Source: DATMBF01 sp035559595
Lineage (GTDB): Bacteria > Bacteroidota > Ignavibacteria > UBA10030
Direction: 5' to 3'
Assembly: GCA_035559595.1 (NCBI GenBank)
Contig: DATMBF010000020.1
Span: 137,953-201,952, forward strand
DNA length: 64,000 bases
Of this stretch, positions 11,110 through 19,274 are shown one piece after another. Made by a program: the position numbers and the translations under genes. The notes beneath the pieces are model-generated. The model saw nothing but the letters and a program-made list of their open reading frames with translations. It was not told the DNA's origin and did no database searches. Every line of letters starts with the position of its first letter. Position 1 is the first letter of the stretch.

Positions 11110-12006
11110 CTACAAAATCCTCTTTCTCTTATTCAAGTACTCGAACAACGCTTTGTCGAACGGCGTCGCCGTATCTAACAGGACATGGTCAATTGCGTTT
11201 TCCATGCATTCTCTCTGGATAACGGCCAGAAACTCCTTCAATGCCTGTTGGTAAGCTTTTTGAATGTGCCACGGCTGCGTCATCAGTTCTTCTTTCGTCT
11301 CCATATCTTTGAAGATCGCATCCCGTCCGAACGCAAAAGATCGCTCGAGAGGGTCAAGCACCTGCATCACAATAACTTCGTTTCCCTTATGCCGAAAATG
11401 CTTGAATGCGCTCGTCACCTGCACGGGATCGTCGAACAGGTCACTCACAATGATCACAAGCCCTCGACGCTTGATTCGCTCAGCCACAGAATGAAGCGAA
11501 GCGGCGGTTTGCGTTGCCTTACCGGCTTGAAGGGTTTCCAGTTCACGCAGGATTTGCTTCAAATACAGTTGCGTGGCGTGCGGCGGCATGAAGGTGCGCA
11601 CATTCTCGTCGTAGATCGTCAACCCGACCGCGTCGCGTTGTTCAACCATGAGGTAGGCCAGAGAAGCAGCTACGTACGATGCGTATTCAATCTTTCGAAG
11701 GTGACCGGAAGAGGCATAATCCATCGATTTGCTGGCATCGAGAACGATGTAGGATTTGAGATTCGTCTCCTCTTCGAATTGTTTTATGTAGTACCGGTCG
11801 GTCTTCCCGTACGCCTTCCAATCAATGTGCTTGATTTCATCCCCCGGCATGTACTGACGGTGTTCGGTAAACTCAACGCTGAAGCCGTGGTAGGGACTTT
11901 TGTGCAGCCCGGTAATGAAACCCTCAACGACAAGCCGCGCTCGTAATTCCATGTTCGAAAGCTGGGCAACGACCTCGGGGCGAAGGTATTTAAACGCTTC
12001 TTGCAT
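11110..12006 (-). CDS. DUF58 domain protein with vWA-like fold
   Basis: The 298-residue protein is a DUF58 member. The family signature lies near residues 46-75 (FTEHRQYMPGDEIKHIDWKAYGKTD). A vWA metal-binding motif DASKSM follows near residue 92. No membrane segment is visible. DUF58 proteins are usually encoded with MoxR AAA+ ATPases and vWA membrane proteins, and are thought to act in protein complex assembly. That partner is not next to it here, so the role is undefined. The gene is flanked by two lipoprotein genes on the same strand. Confidence 0.9.
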   Translation of the reverse strand: MQEAFKYLRPEVVAQLSNMELRARLVVEGFITGLHKSPYHGFSVEFTEHRQYMPGDEIKHIDWKAYGKTDRYYIKQFEEETNLKSYIVLDASKSMDYASSGHLRKIEYASYVAASLAYLMVEQRDAVGLTIYDENVRTFMPPHATQLYLKQILRELETLQAGKATQTAASLHSVAERIKRRGLVIIVSDLFDDPVQVTSAFKHFRHKGNEVIVMQVLDPLERSFAFGRDAIFKDMETKEELMTQPWHIQKAYQQALKEFLAVIQRECMENAIDHVLLDTATPFDKALFEYLNKRKRIL

Positions 12007-12114
12007 GGCCGCCGATTCTCACTGATTCAATGCTGATTTGCGGCTGATGGGGTTCACTTGAACGACCACACGATCCATCATTCCACTCTTCCAAACTCTC
12101 TCCTTCATTTCTTT

Positions 12115-12621
12115 TTACCCTGATCCCTCTTCTCTTTGTTGTGCCACTCTCGTCTTCGATTCAAGAAGCTCGCTGGGGTCTTTGCCGAGGTTTGCCAGTT
12201 CAAATTGCGCTGAAGAAACCATGTCGCTCTGTGGATATCGATTGAGAAATTCCTCATAAGCGGCTTTGGCACTGTCGAGCATACGAAGTTCATTATGGAA
12301 GATGAAACCCACAAGAAAGAGTGCTCCCGGAGCGTTCGGGTCGTTGGGGTATTCCGTCGCTAGCCGCCGGTAGAGTTCAATTGCCGTTCGGAAATCGCGT
12401 CGGTAGTTCTGGTGAATGGAGGCCTTGGCATAGAGTGCTTCAGGACGATACTTGCTCTGCGGATGCTCGTTGTACAACATTTGATAGTACATGAGAGCCT
12501 CTTCATAATTTCCGGCTGCAAGCGATTGTTTGGCTCGCTGGAGCTTTTCTTCCTCAACAAGCTGAGAGCAGGAAAGAAAAAGAAGGGAGAATGCGAGAAG
12601 AAGAGTTTTCATGGTCGTCAT
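12115..12621 (-). CDS. TPR-repeat lipoprotein
   Basis: The 168-residue product has a signal peptide ending in LLFLSCSQ, a fair lipobox, followed by tetratricopeptide-like helices. These include AKQSLAAGNYEEALMYYQMLYNEHPQS and AIELYRRLATEYPNDPNAP, with a third repeat ending in LNRYPQS. This is the arrangement of BamD/YbgF-like outer-membrane assembly lipoproteins, but it is shorter than BamD, so I do not name it. A second ATG three codons in (12612) would also give a good signal peptide. It diverges from the sigma-factor gene. Confidence 0.72.
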   Translation of the reverse strand: MTTMKTLLLAFSLLFLSCSQLVEEEKLQRAKQSLAAGNYEEALMYYQMLYNEHPQSKYRPEALYAKASIHQNYRRDFRTAIELYRRLATEYPNDPNAPGALFLVGFIFHNELRMLDSAKAAYEEFLNRYPQSDMVSSAQFELANLGKDPSELLESKTRVAQQREEGSG

Positions 12622-12709
12622 GGGACTTATAAGTTTCCTTAACTCATCAGTGTAGGAAAAAGAAGCTGGAGAAGCAATGCTTCTTGTGCGTTAGGAGCGA
12701 GGTGGGACG

Positions 12710-12739
12710 TTGCCCGGTATCGGAAAAATTTTGTATCTT
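12710..12739 (+). promoter_or_regulatory. Promoter for the sigma/HTH/peptidase unit
   Basis: TTGCCC at 12710-12715 and TATCTT at 12734-12739 are 18 bases apart. The -10 continues as TATCTTCG, the same octamer found upstream of the lipoprotein gene at 63057. Transcription would begin about 60 bases before the sigma-factor start. Confidence 0.5.
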
Positions 12740-12803
12740 CGACGCCACAGTCCCACAATTGCACAAGGGGTATCCAGCCCGCTGTTACTCAATTTCGTTC
12801 TTG

Positions 12804-13484
12804 ATGATGAGGGAGGGGATGCGGCAACAACCGAACAGGGAGATCGTTGAAACCCTCAGACGGGGGGATCCACAGGGGTGTGCCCGATTGATGGAACTAT
12901 TCTTTGATCGACTGGTCAACGAAGCTCTCAATGTATTCCATATTCAAGTAGAAGAAGCGGAAGAGCTTGCAAGTGACGTTTTGTTGACGGTCGTCCAAAA
13001 AATCGACCGTTTTCAGTTCAAACGATCGGACAAGGACTTCCATGTTTGGGTGATCACGATTTTTAGAAACCGCGTGCGTGATTATCTTCGGCAGAAAGCA
13101 TTGACAACGGGATTGGTGGAATCGTACCAGGAATCGGCATTGGAAGAGGAAGGGGCCTACGGCCGAACTGAACGTGAAGTGGTTCTCGCGATTCTTCGAC
13201 GTCATGAAGAATCTCTTCGGGCCGAAGAGCCTGACGATCCGCCGCCCACGAACCAGAATGAACGCAGATTGCAGGATATTGTCGATGTCCTTGATCAGCT
13301 CGAAGCGTGGGAGCGGGTTTTGCTCCGTTGCCGGGCGCTCGACATCCCCTACGAAGAAATCTCTCACTACACCGGCAAGTCTGTAAAACAGCTAAAGGTA
13401 TATCATGCAAGAGTCAAGAAGAAATTCATGAACCTCTTAGCGCTTCGTTATCCCGAATTGAACCATGAAGAAAGATCTCGTTGA
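12804..13484 (+). CDS. Sigma-70 family (ECF-like) sigma factor
   Basis: The product (226 residues from the ATG at 12804) has a region 2 helix set. It runs from FFDRLVNEALNVFHIQVEEAEELASDVLLTVV to the promoter-melting helix FHVWVITIFRNRVRDYLRQK. After a divergent 60-residue linker a region 4 helix-turn-helix follows (LDQLEAWERVLLRCRALDIPYEEISHYTGKS). It lacks the classic DDxxQE motif and is a divergent member. No zinc-finger anti-sigma factor is adjacent. Instead the frame overlaps the following HTH gene by 20 bases. The frame is open 40 codons upstream, but that stretch contains the likely promoter. Confidence 0.78.
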   Translation: MMREGMRQQPNREIVETLRRGDPQGCARLMELFFDRLVNEALNVFHIQVEEAEELASDVLLTVVQKIDRFQFKRSDKDFHVWVITIFRNRVRDYLRQKALTTGLVESYQESALEEEGAYGRTEREVVLAILRRHEESLRAEEPDDPPPTNQNERRLQDIVDVLDQLEAWERVLLRCRALDIPYEEISHYTGKSVKQLKVYHARVKKKFMNLLALRYPELNHEERSR

Positions 13485-14058
13485 CCTTCTCCTGCAGCTT
13501 GCCTATCTGGAAGGCTCTATTTCCACACGGGGACTGTATGAGAAAATCGTAGGCAAACGTGTGATTCAACATGTTGCTTCAGTTGACGTAAAGCGAAAAA
13601 CGCTTGCCCGCCTGCAGCAGGCCCTGAACCAGCGCGTTGACAATGCCGAAGTTCCACTAACAATAGGGATGTTTCTGCAGCAAATCAGAACAAAACACGC
13701 CGTTGCGGCGAGCGAGCTGGTTTCGCGACTTGGAATTTCTGCAAATCACTACAAGATGCTTGAGAACGACCGCCTTTCGCCGGTGAAACTTCCATCAACC
13801 GTATGGAAGCGATTTGCCAGGTTGTTCAACCTTCCTTTACAAGAATTGTCGGAGATGATCCGCCGAACGCACATCCTGGTGTTCTTTAGGCCATCATTTC
13901 ACCTTACCCTCGCCCGTTATGATGCGCGCAAGAACCGATCGATGAAGAAAGCCGCTCTCCAACGTGCAACAGAGCAACTCTACACTCGAGCGAATCTTTC
14001 CCTCCCTACCAAAGAAGAGGAAAAGCTCCAAGCGCTGATTGATGAGCTGAAAACCTAA
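13465..14058 (+). CDS. XRE-type helix-turn-helix protein
   Basis: The 197-residue protein has a helical N-terminal region of about 60 residues with no known match that I recognise. An XRE-like helix-turn-helix follows (about residues 66-125, IGMFLQQIRTKHAVAASELVSRL then GISANHYKMLENDR). The C-terminal region is basic and helical. It overlaps the sigma-factor gene by 20 bases and precedes the zinc-peptidase gene. By position it could be the repressor or anti-sigma-like partner that the peptidase cleaves, as in ImmR/ImmA and DdrO/IrrE pairs. That role is inference from gene order only. Confidence 0.62.
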   Translation: MKKDLVDLLLQLAYLEGSISTRGLYEKIVGKRVIQHVASVDVKRKTLARLQQALNQRVDNAEVPLTIGMFLQQIRTKHAVAASELVSRLGISANHYKMLENDRLSPVKLPSTVWKRFARLFNLPLQELSEMIRRTHILVFFRPSFHLTLARYDARKNRSMKKAALQRATEQLYTRANLSLPTKEEEKLQALIDELKT

Positions 14059-14095
14059 AGCAAGCGGAGATTTTTTCCCGAATGCTCGGATTCAT

Positions 14096-14635
14096 ATGAT
14101 GCAATTTCTTGACAACGGCCGAGGCATAAGCACGATTCGATTCGAGCAGTGCGAACAAGTAGCGGCTGAAACATTGGGGGCATTTCAATCCGCCGGCAAT
14201 CCTCTTAAGCTACCCATCGACATTGAGCAAATCGCTTCGATGATGGAGTATCAAGTGGTTCGCCTTACCGATGTTCCCGATGAATTTTCCGCAATCGTAA
14301 GCACACGCGATCGCCTTATTGGGATCAACGCCGCTCATCACCGGCACCGTCAGCGGTTTTCCATCGGACACGAGTTAGGGCACATCCTGTTGGATCACCC
14401 CCCCGAAGCAAAACGATCAAGGATACAGATTGACCTGGACAATCGTGAAGCCGACTATTGTGCAGCGGCTCTCCTTATGCCAAAAACCATCGTACGGGAA
14501 TTTGCTGAAAGGACCTCCAACGTTACCGAGCTTTCTCGAGTCTTCGACGTCAGCAAAGAGGCTATGGCGCGCCGATTGAAACTGTTAGGAATCACGACGA
14601 AGGATGGCATACAGCTGTCTAAAGAGGAAGGTTGA
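14096..14635 (+). CDS. ImmA/IrrE-type zinc metallopeptidase
   Basis: The 179-residue protein carries the HEXXH zinc motif at residues 92-96 (SIGHELGHILLDHP). The downstream glutamate E119 lies in NREADYCAAALLMPK, which completes the ImmA/IrrE (M78-like) active site. The N-terminal part (LPIDIEQIASMMEYQVVRL) is also typical of the family. Members cleave an XRE-type repressor and so switch on target genes during mobile-element induction or DNA damage. Here it follows an HTH protein and a sigma factor on one strand, with 37 bases between it and the HTH gene. Confidence 0.88.
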   Translation: MMQFLDNGRGISTIRFEQCEQVAAETLGAFQSAGNPLKLPIDIEQIASMMEYQVVRLTDVPDEFSAIVSTRDRLIGINAAHHRHRQRFSIGHELGHILLDHPPEAKRSRIQIDLDNREADYCAAALLMPKTIVREFAERTSNVTELSRVFDVSKEAMARRLKLLGITTKDGIQLSKEEG

Positions 14636-14723
14636 TACAAGAAGTGTTACCTGATTTCGTTCTTAGTCCTGGAAGCCATTAAGGCTGGATATTCAAAATC
14701 AATTTCCACTGTGCGGAGGTAGC

Positions 14724-14945
14724 ATGGCAACAACAAGTTCACTCTTTTCCACGATGATTCGCGCCGGACGGACAAACTATTTTGTTGACGTCAAAGAGGC
14801 AAAGAACGGCAACAAATATCTCTCGATTGCCGAGAGCCGGCTCAATGGCGAGAACAAGAAGGAGAGGGTGACGCTTCGGGTTTTCGGCTCGTCTATCGAG
14901 GAGTTCCGGAAAGCCATCAATGAGGCTGCTGACACCCTTTCGTAA
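14724..14945 (+). CDS. PUR-domain nucleic-acid-binding protein (DUF3276)
   Basis: This 73-residue protein has one PUR-alpha-like repeat (IRAGRTNYFVDVKEAKNGNKYLSIAESR, then an acidic-basic strand and FRKAINEA). Such small single-stranded DNA/RNA-binding proteins are characteristic of Bacteroidota and relatives. The start is set by a clear GGAGG at 14716-14720. It stands alone with its own terminator, so high separate expression is plausible. Its nucleic-acid target is unknown. Confidence 0.82.
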   Translation: MATTSSLFSTMIRAGRTNYFVDVKEAKNGNKYLSIAESRLNGENKKERVTLRVFGSSIEEFRKAINEAADTLS

Positions 14946-14978
14946 GACGGTGTGGCTCAGGTGAGGCCTCATTGGCGA

Positions 14979-15018
14979 TGCACGGCTGGCCGATTTCGGC
15001 TGGCTGTGCATTTTTTTT
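14979..15018 (+). terminator. Strong intrinsic terminator after the PUR gene
   Basis: A 13-base-pair stem (14979-14991 with 14998-15010, three G-U pairs in RNA) closes a six-base loop and is followed by eight T residues. It lies 33 bases after the stop codon. On the other strand it sits just past the end of the methyltransferase gene. Confidence 0.88.
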
Positions 15019-15025
15019 GGACTGA

Positions 15026-16411
15026 TTACGCTTTCCCCCTTCGCATGATTGCACAAAAGAAACCATCTGTCCCGTGAACATGGGGAAAAAGCTTGACGAA
15101 CGGGCCTCCGTGAACGGTCTCGAGATTTAATCGGCTCATCAACGCACTGCAATCGACAAGCTGAAACGGGGCGTGATCCTTCAAGAATGCCGCCACCACC
15201 GACTCGTTCTCTTCAGTCAAAAACGTGCATGTTGCATAAACAAGCCTTCCGCCCGGCTTGACCAAAGGCCATGCGGCCTCGAGAATCGACTTCTGCTTCT
15301 CCGCAAGTTCGTCAATTGACCTCTCGCTTACACTCCATTTCATTCCGGGATTTCGCCGGAGCGTCCCGAGCCCACTGCACGGAGCATCAACAAAGACTAC
15401 GTCAAAATAGGCTTGGTACTTCTCACGAAGTTCGTGAAGATCATCAACCCATTGGATTCGAACATTCGATACTCCCGCCCGTTTCGCTCGTTTTTTCAGC
15501 TCCTGGAGTCTAAACGCCCGCACATCGGTGGCTAGGATTTCGCCACGATTTCTCATCAGAGCAGCAAATTCAAGCGTCTTTCCTCCGGCTCCGGCACAGG
15601 CATCGAGAATCTTGTCGGTCGGTTTGGGATCAATAAGGAGGGGGAGAAGTTGACTCCCCTCATCCTGCACCTCAAAAAATCCTTCCCGAAACGATGCATG
15701 GGTAAACACATTGATACGTTTTGGTAGCTGTAAACCGATCGGCGAATATTGTGTTCTGACTGCCGCAATTCCTTCTGAGGCAAGTCTCGTCTTGCATTCT
15801 TCGGCTGTTGCTTTCAATGTATTAACACGCAATTGGAGCGGAGCGGGCTCATTCAGACTTTCAAGAAGTCGTTCTACCTCCGCAGACTCAAACTCATGAA
15901 GAAGCCGGTGAACGATCCACTCTGGAAAAGAGTATTCGAGAGCGAGCCGTTCGATCGGACCATTCGCAACAGGCAGGGTGAACACGCTGAGTCGGCGAAG
16001 CAGCTCCGGCAGATCTTGCCGAAGGTCCTTTGCCCTGATTTGAGAATTGAGCCCCATGAAATCCTGAGGCGGACGGCGTTCAATGTGGAGGAGATAAGCG
16101 ATGGGAAGAAGCAAAGCCCGATCCCCTTGCGGAATTGACGGTCGAGAGATCGACATAAGCACAACGTACTCGCAGCGCTTCAGATGACGAAGAGTGCCAT
16201 ACGTTGTTTCGGCAATGAAGCGCCGGTCTTGAGAACCCAGATACTTGCGGGCGCGGAAGAAGGAATCAATGATCGCATCGGCCGGCGGCACACGAGCGTG
16301 ATTAGTCCGCCGCCTGTGCGCATCGAAGATTAAGGTTAGAAGCTCCTGAACGTGTCCCAGAAGTGAGGAGAGCCGCATGAAGGGAAGATAGCGAGAAAAC
16401 AACTGGGACAA
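15026..16411 (-). CDS. RsmB/NOL1-NOP2-Sun family RNA (cytosine-5) methyltransferase
   Basis: The 461-residue protein has an N-terminal NusB-like region (about residues 30-150). An RsmB/RsmF catalytic domain follows. The SAM-binding motif is ILDACAGAGGKTLEFAAL, motif IV is VFVDAPCSGLGTLRRNPGMKW, and motif VI is YATCTFLTEENESVV, with both active cysteines present. It most likely methylates 16S rRNA using S-adenosylmethionine. The exact cytosine cannot be deduced. A start at the ATG at 16378 is possible because the first 11 residues look unconserved. Confidence 0.9.
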   Translation of the reverse strand: MSQLFSRYLPFMRLSSLLGHVQELLTLIFDAHRRRTNHARVPPADAIIDSFFRARKYLGSQDRRFIAETTYGTLRHLKRCEYVVLMSISRPSIPQGDRALLLPIAYLLHIERRPPQDFMGLNSQIRAKDLRQDLPELLRRLSVFTLPVANGPIERLALEYSFPEWIVHRLLHEFESAEVERLLESLNEPAPLQLRVNTLKATAEECKTRLASEGIAAVRTQYSPIGLQLPKRINVFTHASFREGFFEVQDEGSQLLPLLIDPKPTDKILDACAGAGGKTLEFAALMRNRGEILATDVRAFRLQELKKRAKRAGVSNVRIQWVDDLHELREKYQAYFDVVFVDAPCSGLGTLRRNPGMKWSVSERSIDELAEKQKSILEAAWPLVKPGGRLVYATCTFLTEENESVVAAFLKDHAPFQLVDCSALMSRLNLETVHGGPFVKLFPHVHGTDGFFCAIMRRGKA

Positions 16412-16467
16412 AAGAAGGATGGATGGTCAATCATCCTTCGGAAGGTTTCGGAAGCCAGCTGGCCGAA

Positions 16468-19101
16468 TCACTGGACAACTTCCGCCTTCACGCGCGTGAC
16501 GAACTCAACCGATCCTCGATTGTCCACCCTCGCCTCAATTGTATCTCCCTCCACAATTGAACCGGCAAGGAGCTGCTCGGAGAGTTTGTTCACGATATAT
16601 TTTTGAATGACACGCTTTAACCGACGAGCACCGAACGTGGGGTCATAGCCGATTTTACCCAGCCATTCCTTGAGGTCGTCAGAGAACTCAAGAACAATGC
16701 CTTTCGTAGCAACCAACTTCCTGACATTCTTGAGCTGAAGGTCGACAATCTCTTTGATTTCCGTCATTGTCAACGGTTTAAAGAGAATGATCTCATCAAT
16801 CCTGTTGAGAAACTCGGGTCGAATCGCCTGGCGCAGCATGTCAGACAATTTCATCCGCAGATCACCCATGAACTCATCACGGTTCGATTCATTCATGTAT
16901 TGCAGCTTCTCTTGAATGAGATGCGAACCGAGGTTGGATGTCATGATGATAATGGTATTCTTGAAGTTGACCGTTCTTCCTTTGCTGTCGGTCAGTCTTC
17001 CTTCGTCAAGAAGCTGCAAAAGCACGTTGAACACTTCAGGATGGGCTTTTTCGATTTCATCGAGAAGCACCACAGAATACGGCTTTCTCCGAACAGCCTC
17101 CGTAAGCTGTCCCCCCTCCTCGTAACCCACATATCCCGGCGGCGCACCAATGAGGCGGGAGACAGAGAATTTCTCCATATACTCGCTCATATCGATGCGC
17201 ACCAGGGCATTCTCATCATTGAAGAGAAACTCTGCCAACGCACGGGCAAGCTCAGTCTTGCCTACGCCAGTGCTACCGAGAAAGATAAACGAGCCGATGG
17301 GCCGTTTTTCGTCTTGCAGACCCGCGCGGCTGCGGCGAATCGCATCGGCAACTGCTTTCACCGCATCCTCCTGATTCACCAGTCGCTCGTGAATTCGGGC
17401 TTCGAGGTGAAGCAATTTCGATCTTTCACTCTCCAACATCCGCTGGACCGGAATCCCTGTCCATTTTGCCACAATCTCGGCAATATCTTCAGCGTCAACC
17501 TCTTCTTTCAACATCTTATGATCTCGTTGTACTTCGGCTAACTTTGCTGAGGCATCTTTTACCTTCTTCTCGAGGCTCGCAATAACACCGTATCTCAACT
17601 CGGCCACACGGCCAAAATCGCCCTGACGCTCCTTCTGCTCCGCTTCGACTTTCGCGTTCTCGATCTCTTCTTTCATCTTACGAATCGCCTGGATCAGCTC
17701 TTTCTCAAGCTGCCAGTGTGCCCGCAACTCAGACCTCTGTTGGTTCAACTCGGCCAGATCCTTTTCGATCTCTGCGAGGCGCGATTTCGAATCTTCGTCT
17801 CGCTCACGCTTGACCGCTTCGCGCTCAATCTCGAGCTGCTTGATGCGCCGCTCAACGCCATCAAGCTCCTCAGGCATCGAATCGATTTCGATGCGAAGCT
17901 TCGACGCCGCCTCATCAATAAGGTCGATTGCCTTGTCGGGAAGGAAGCGGTCGGAGATGTAGCGATTGCTGAGTTGAGCTGCGGCGACGATTGCGCCATC
18001 AGTAATCCGAACGCCGTGATGGACTTCGTAGCGTTCCTTGAGTCCACGGAGAATCGAGATCGTATCCTCCACGCTGGGCTCATCGATAAGAATAGGCTGG
18101 AACCGACGCTCAAGGGCCGGATCTTTCTCGATATGTTTGCGATACTCGTCGATGGTCGTGGCCCCGATTGCACGCAGCTCACCACGTGCCAACGCGGGCT
18201 TGAGCATGTTCGCAGCATCAACAGCCCCTTGTGCCGCTCCGGCACCGACAAGGGTATGGAGCTCGTCGATAAAGAGAATGATTTCACCGTTGGATTCAGT
18301 TACTTCTTTCAAAACTGCTTTCAGGCGCTCTTCAAACTGTCCGCGAAAACTTGTTCCTGCCACCAGCGAGCCCATGTCAAGTGCAATAATGCGCTTCGTC
18401 TTCAGATTCTCCGGTACATCCCCCTGCACGATGCGGTGAGCGATTCCTTCGGCAATTGCGGTTTTCCCCACACCGGGATCGCCAATGAGGACGGGATTAT
18501 TCTTTGTTCGGCGGGAAAGAACCTGAAGCACGCGCCGAATTTCCTCCTCCCGACCAATGACGGGATCAAGCTTCCCTTTGCGCGCAAGATCGTTCAAATC
18601 CCGGCCAAATCGCTGAAGGGCTTGATATTTTTCCTCCGGTGTCTGATCGGTCACCCGCTGTGAACCGCGGATGTCTTTGAGCGCCTTGTACACAGCCTCT
18701 TTTGTGACACCTTGATCAAGCAAGAGTTTCGAAGCAGCAGATTTTCCGGAAAGAAGTCCGAGCAACAGATGTTCCGTACTAACGTACTCGTCTTTGAGCG
18801 ATTGGGCCTCTTCGAGCGCAGTCTCAAAAAGCTGAGCAAGGGATTGGCCGACGTACTGATTCCCAACGCCGGCCCCCATGACTTTAGGCAACTTTTCCAA
18901 TGCCTCGTTGATCTTGATACGGATGTAGTCAACATTAGCCCCCACTTTTTGGAGGATTGGGACGACAAGCCCCTCGCTATCCTGCACCAGAGCTGCCAGT
19001 AGATGTTCCGGCTCAATCGCCTGGTTGCTATAACTCGCAGCTATCTCTTGCGCGTTTTGAACCGCCTCCTGAGATTTGATTGTAAATTTGTTGAAGTTCA
19101 T
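16468..19101 (-). CDS. clpB: ATP-dependent disaggregase ClpB
   Basis: ClpB solubilises aggregated proteins together with DnaK. The start chosen is the ATG preceded by AAGGAGTTAGAG, giving 877 residues beginning MNFNKFTIKSQEAVQNAQ. Two N-terminal Clp repeats (residues 5-150) precede AAA-1 (GDPGVGKTAIAEG, LFIDELHTLVGAG). The long coiled-coil middle domain, about 400-530 and rich in E/K/R, identifies ClpB rather than ClpA or ClpC. AAA-2 follows (GSTGVGKTELARA, LLDEIEKAHPEVFN). It lies downstream of dnaK behind a hairpin terminator, so it may need its own promoter in the short gap. Confidence 0.97.
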   Translation of the reverse strand: MNFNKFTIKSQEAVQNAQEIAASYSNQAIEPEHLLAALVQDSEGLVVPILQKVGANVDYIRIKINEALEKLPKVMGAGVGNQYVGQSLAQLFETALEEAQSLKDEYVSTEHLLLGLLSGKSAASKLLLDQGVTKEAVYKALKDIRGSQRVTDQTPEEKYQALQRFGRDLNDLARKGKLDPVIGREEEIRRVLQVLSRRTKNNPVLIGDPGVGKTAIAEGIAHRIVQGDVPENLKTKRIIALDMGSLVAGTSFRGQFEERLKAVLKEVTESNGEIILFIDELHTLVGAGAAQGAVDAANMLKPALARGELRAIGATTIDEYRKHIEKDPALERRFQPILIDEPSVEDTISILRGLKERYEVHHGVRITDGAIVAAAQLSNRYISDRFLPDKAIDLIDEAASKLRIEIDSMPEELDGVERRIKQLEIEREAVKRERDEDSKSRLAEIEKDLAELNQQRSELRAHWQLEKELIQAIRKMKEEIENAKVEAEQKERQGDFGRVAELRYGVIASLEKKVKDASAKLAEVQRDHKMLKEEVDAEDIAEIVAKWTGIPVQRMLESERSKLLHLEARIHERLVNQEDAVKAVADAIRRSRAGLQDEKRPIGSFIFLGSTGVGKTELARALAEFLFNDENALVRIDMSEYMEKFSVSRLIGAPPGYVGYEEGGQLTEAVRRKPYSVVLLDEIEKAHPEVFNVLLQLLDEGRLTDSKGRTVNFKNTIIIMTSNLGSHLIQEKLQYMNESNRDEFMGDLRMKLSDMLRQAIRPEFLNRIDEIILFKPLTMTEIKEIVDLQLKNVRKLVATKGIVLEFSDDLKEWLGKIGYDPTFGARRLKRVIQKYIVNKLSEQLLAGSIVEGDTIEARVDNRGSVEFVTRVKAEVVQ

Positions 19102-19149
19102 CTCTAACTCCTTTTCCGGATGACCTTGCCAAATCCGCCTCCGTCGAAC

Positions 19150-19180
19150 AAAAGGCGAGGGGATTTTTCCTCGCCCTTTT
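19150..19180 (-). terminator. Terminator between dnaK and clpB
   Basis: A seven-base-pair GC stem (GGCGAGG at 19154-19160 with CCTCGCC at 19169-19175) is followed on the minus strand by TTTTGTT. It could end or attenuate dnaK transcription before clpB. Confidence 0.65.
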
Positions 19181-19274
19181 AACATGAACCAATGCAGCAC
19201 TACTGCTGAACACCGCTTCGTCCGCGCTTGGGACGGAACCCAAATTCCGAGGATCGGTAGGTCCGACGCCTCAC

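Noticed and set aside
17716..18663. A 315-codon plus-strand frame opposite clpB
   Set aside because: It lies wholly inside clpB in antisense, has no binding site, and its composition is that of a shadow frame.
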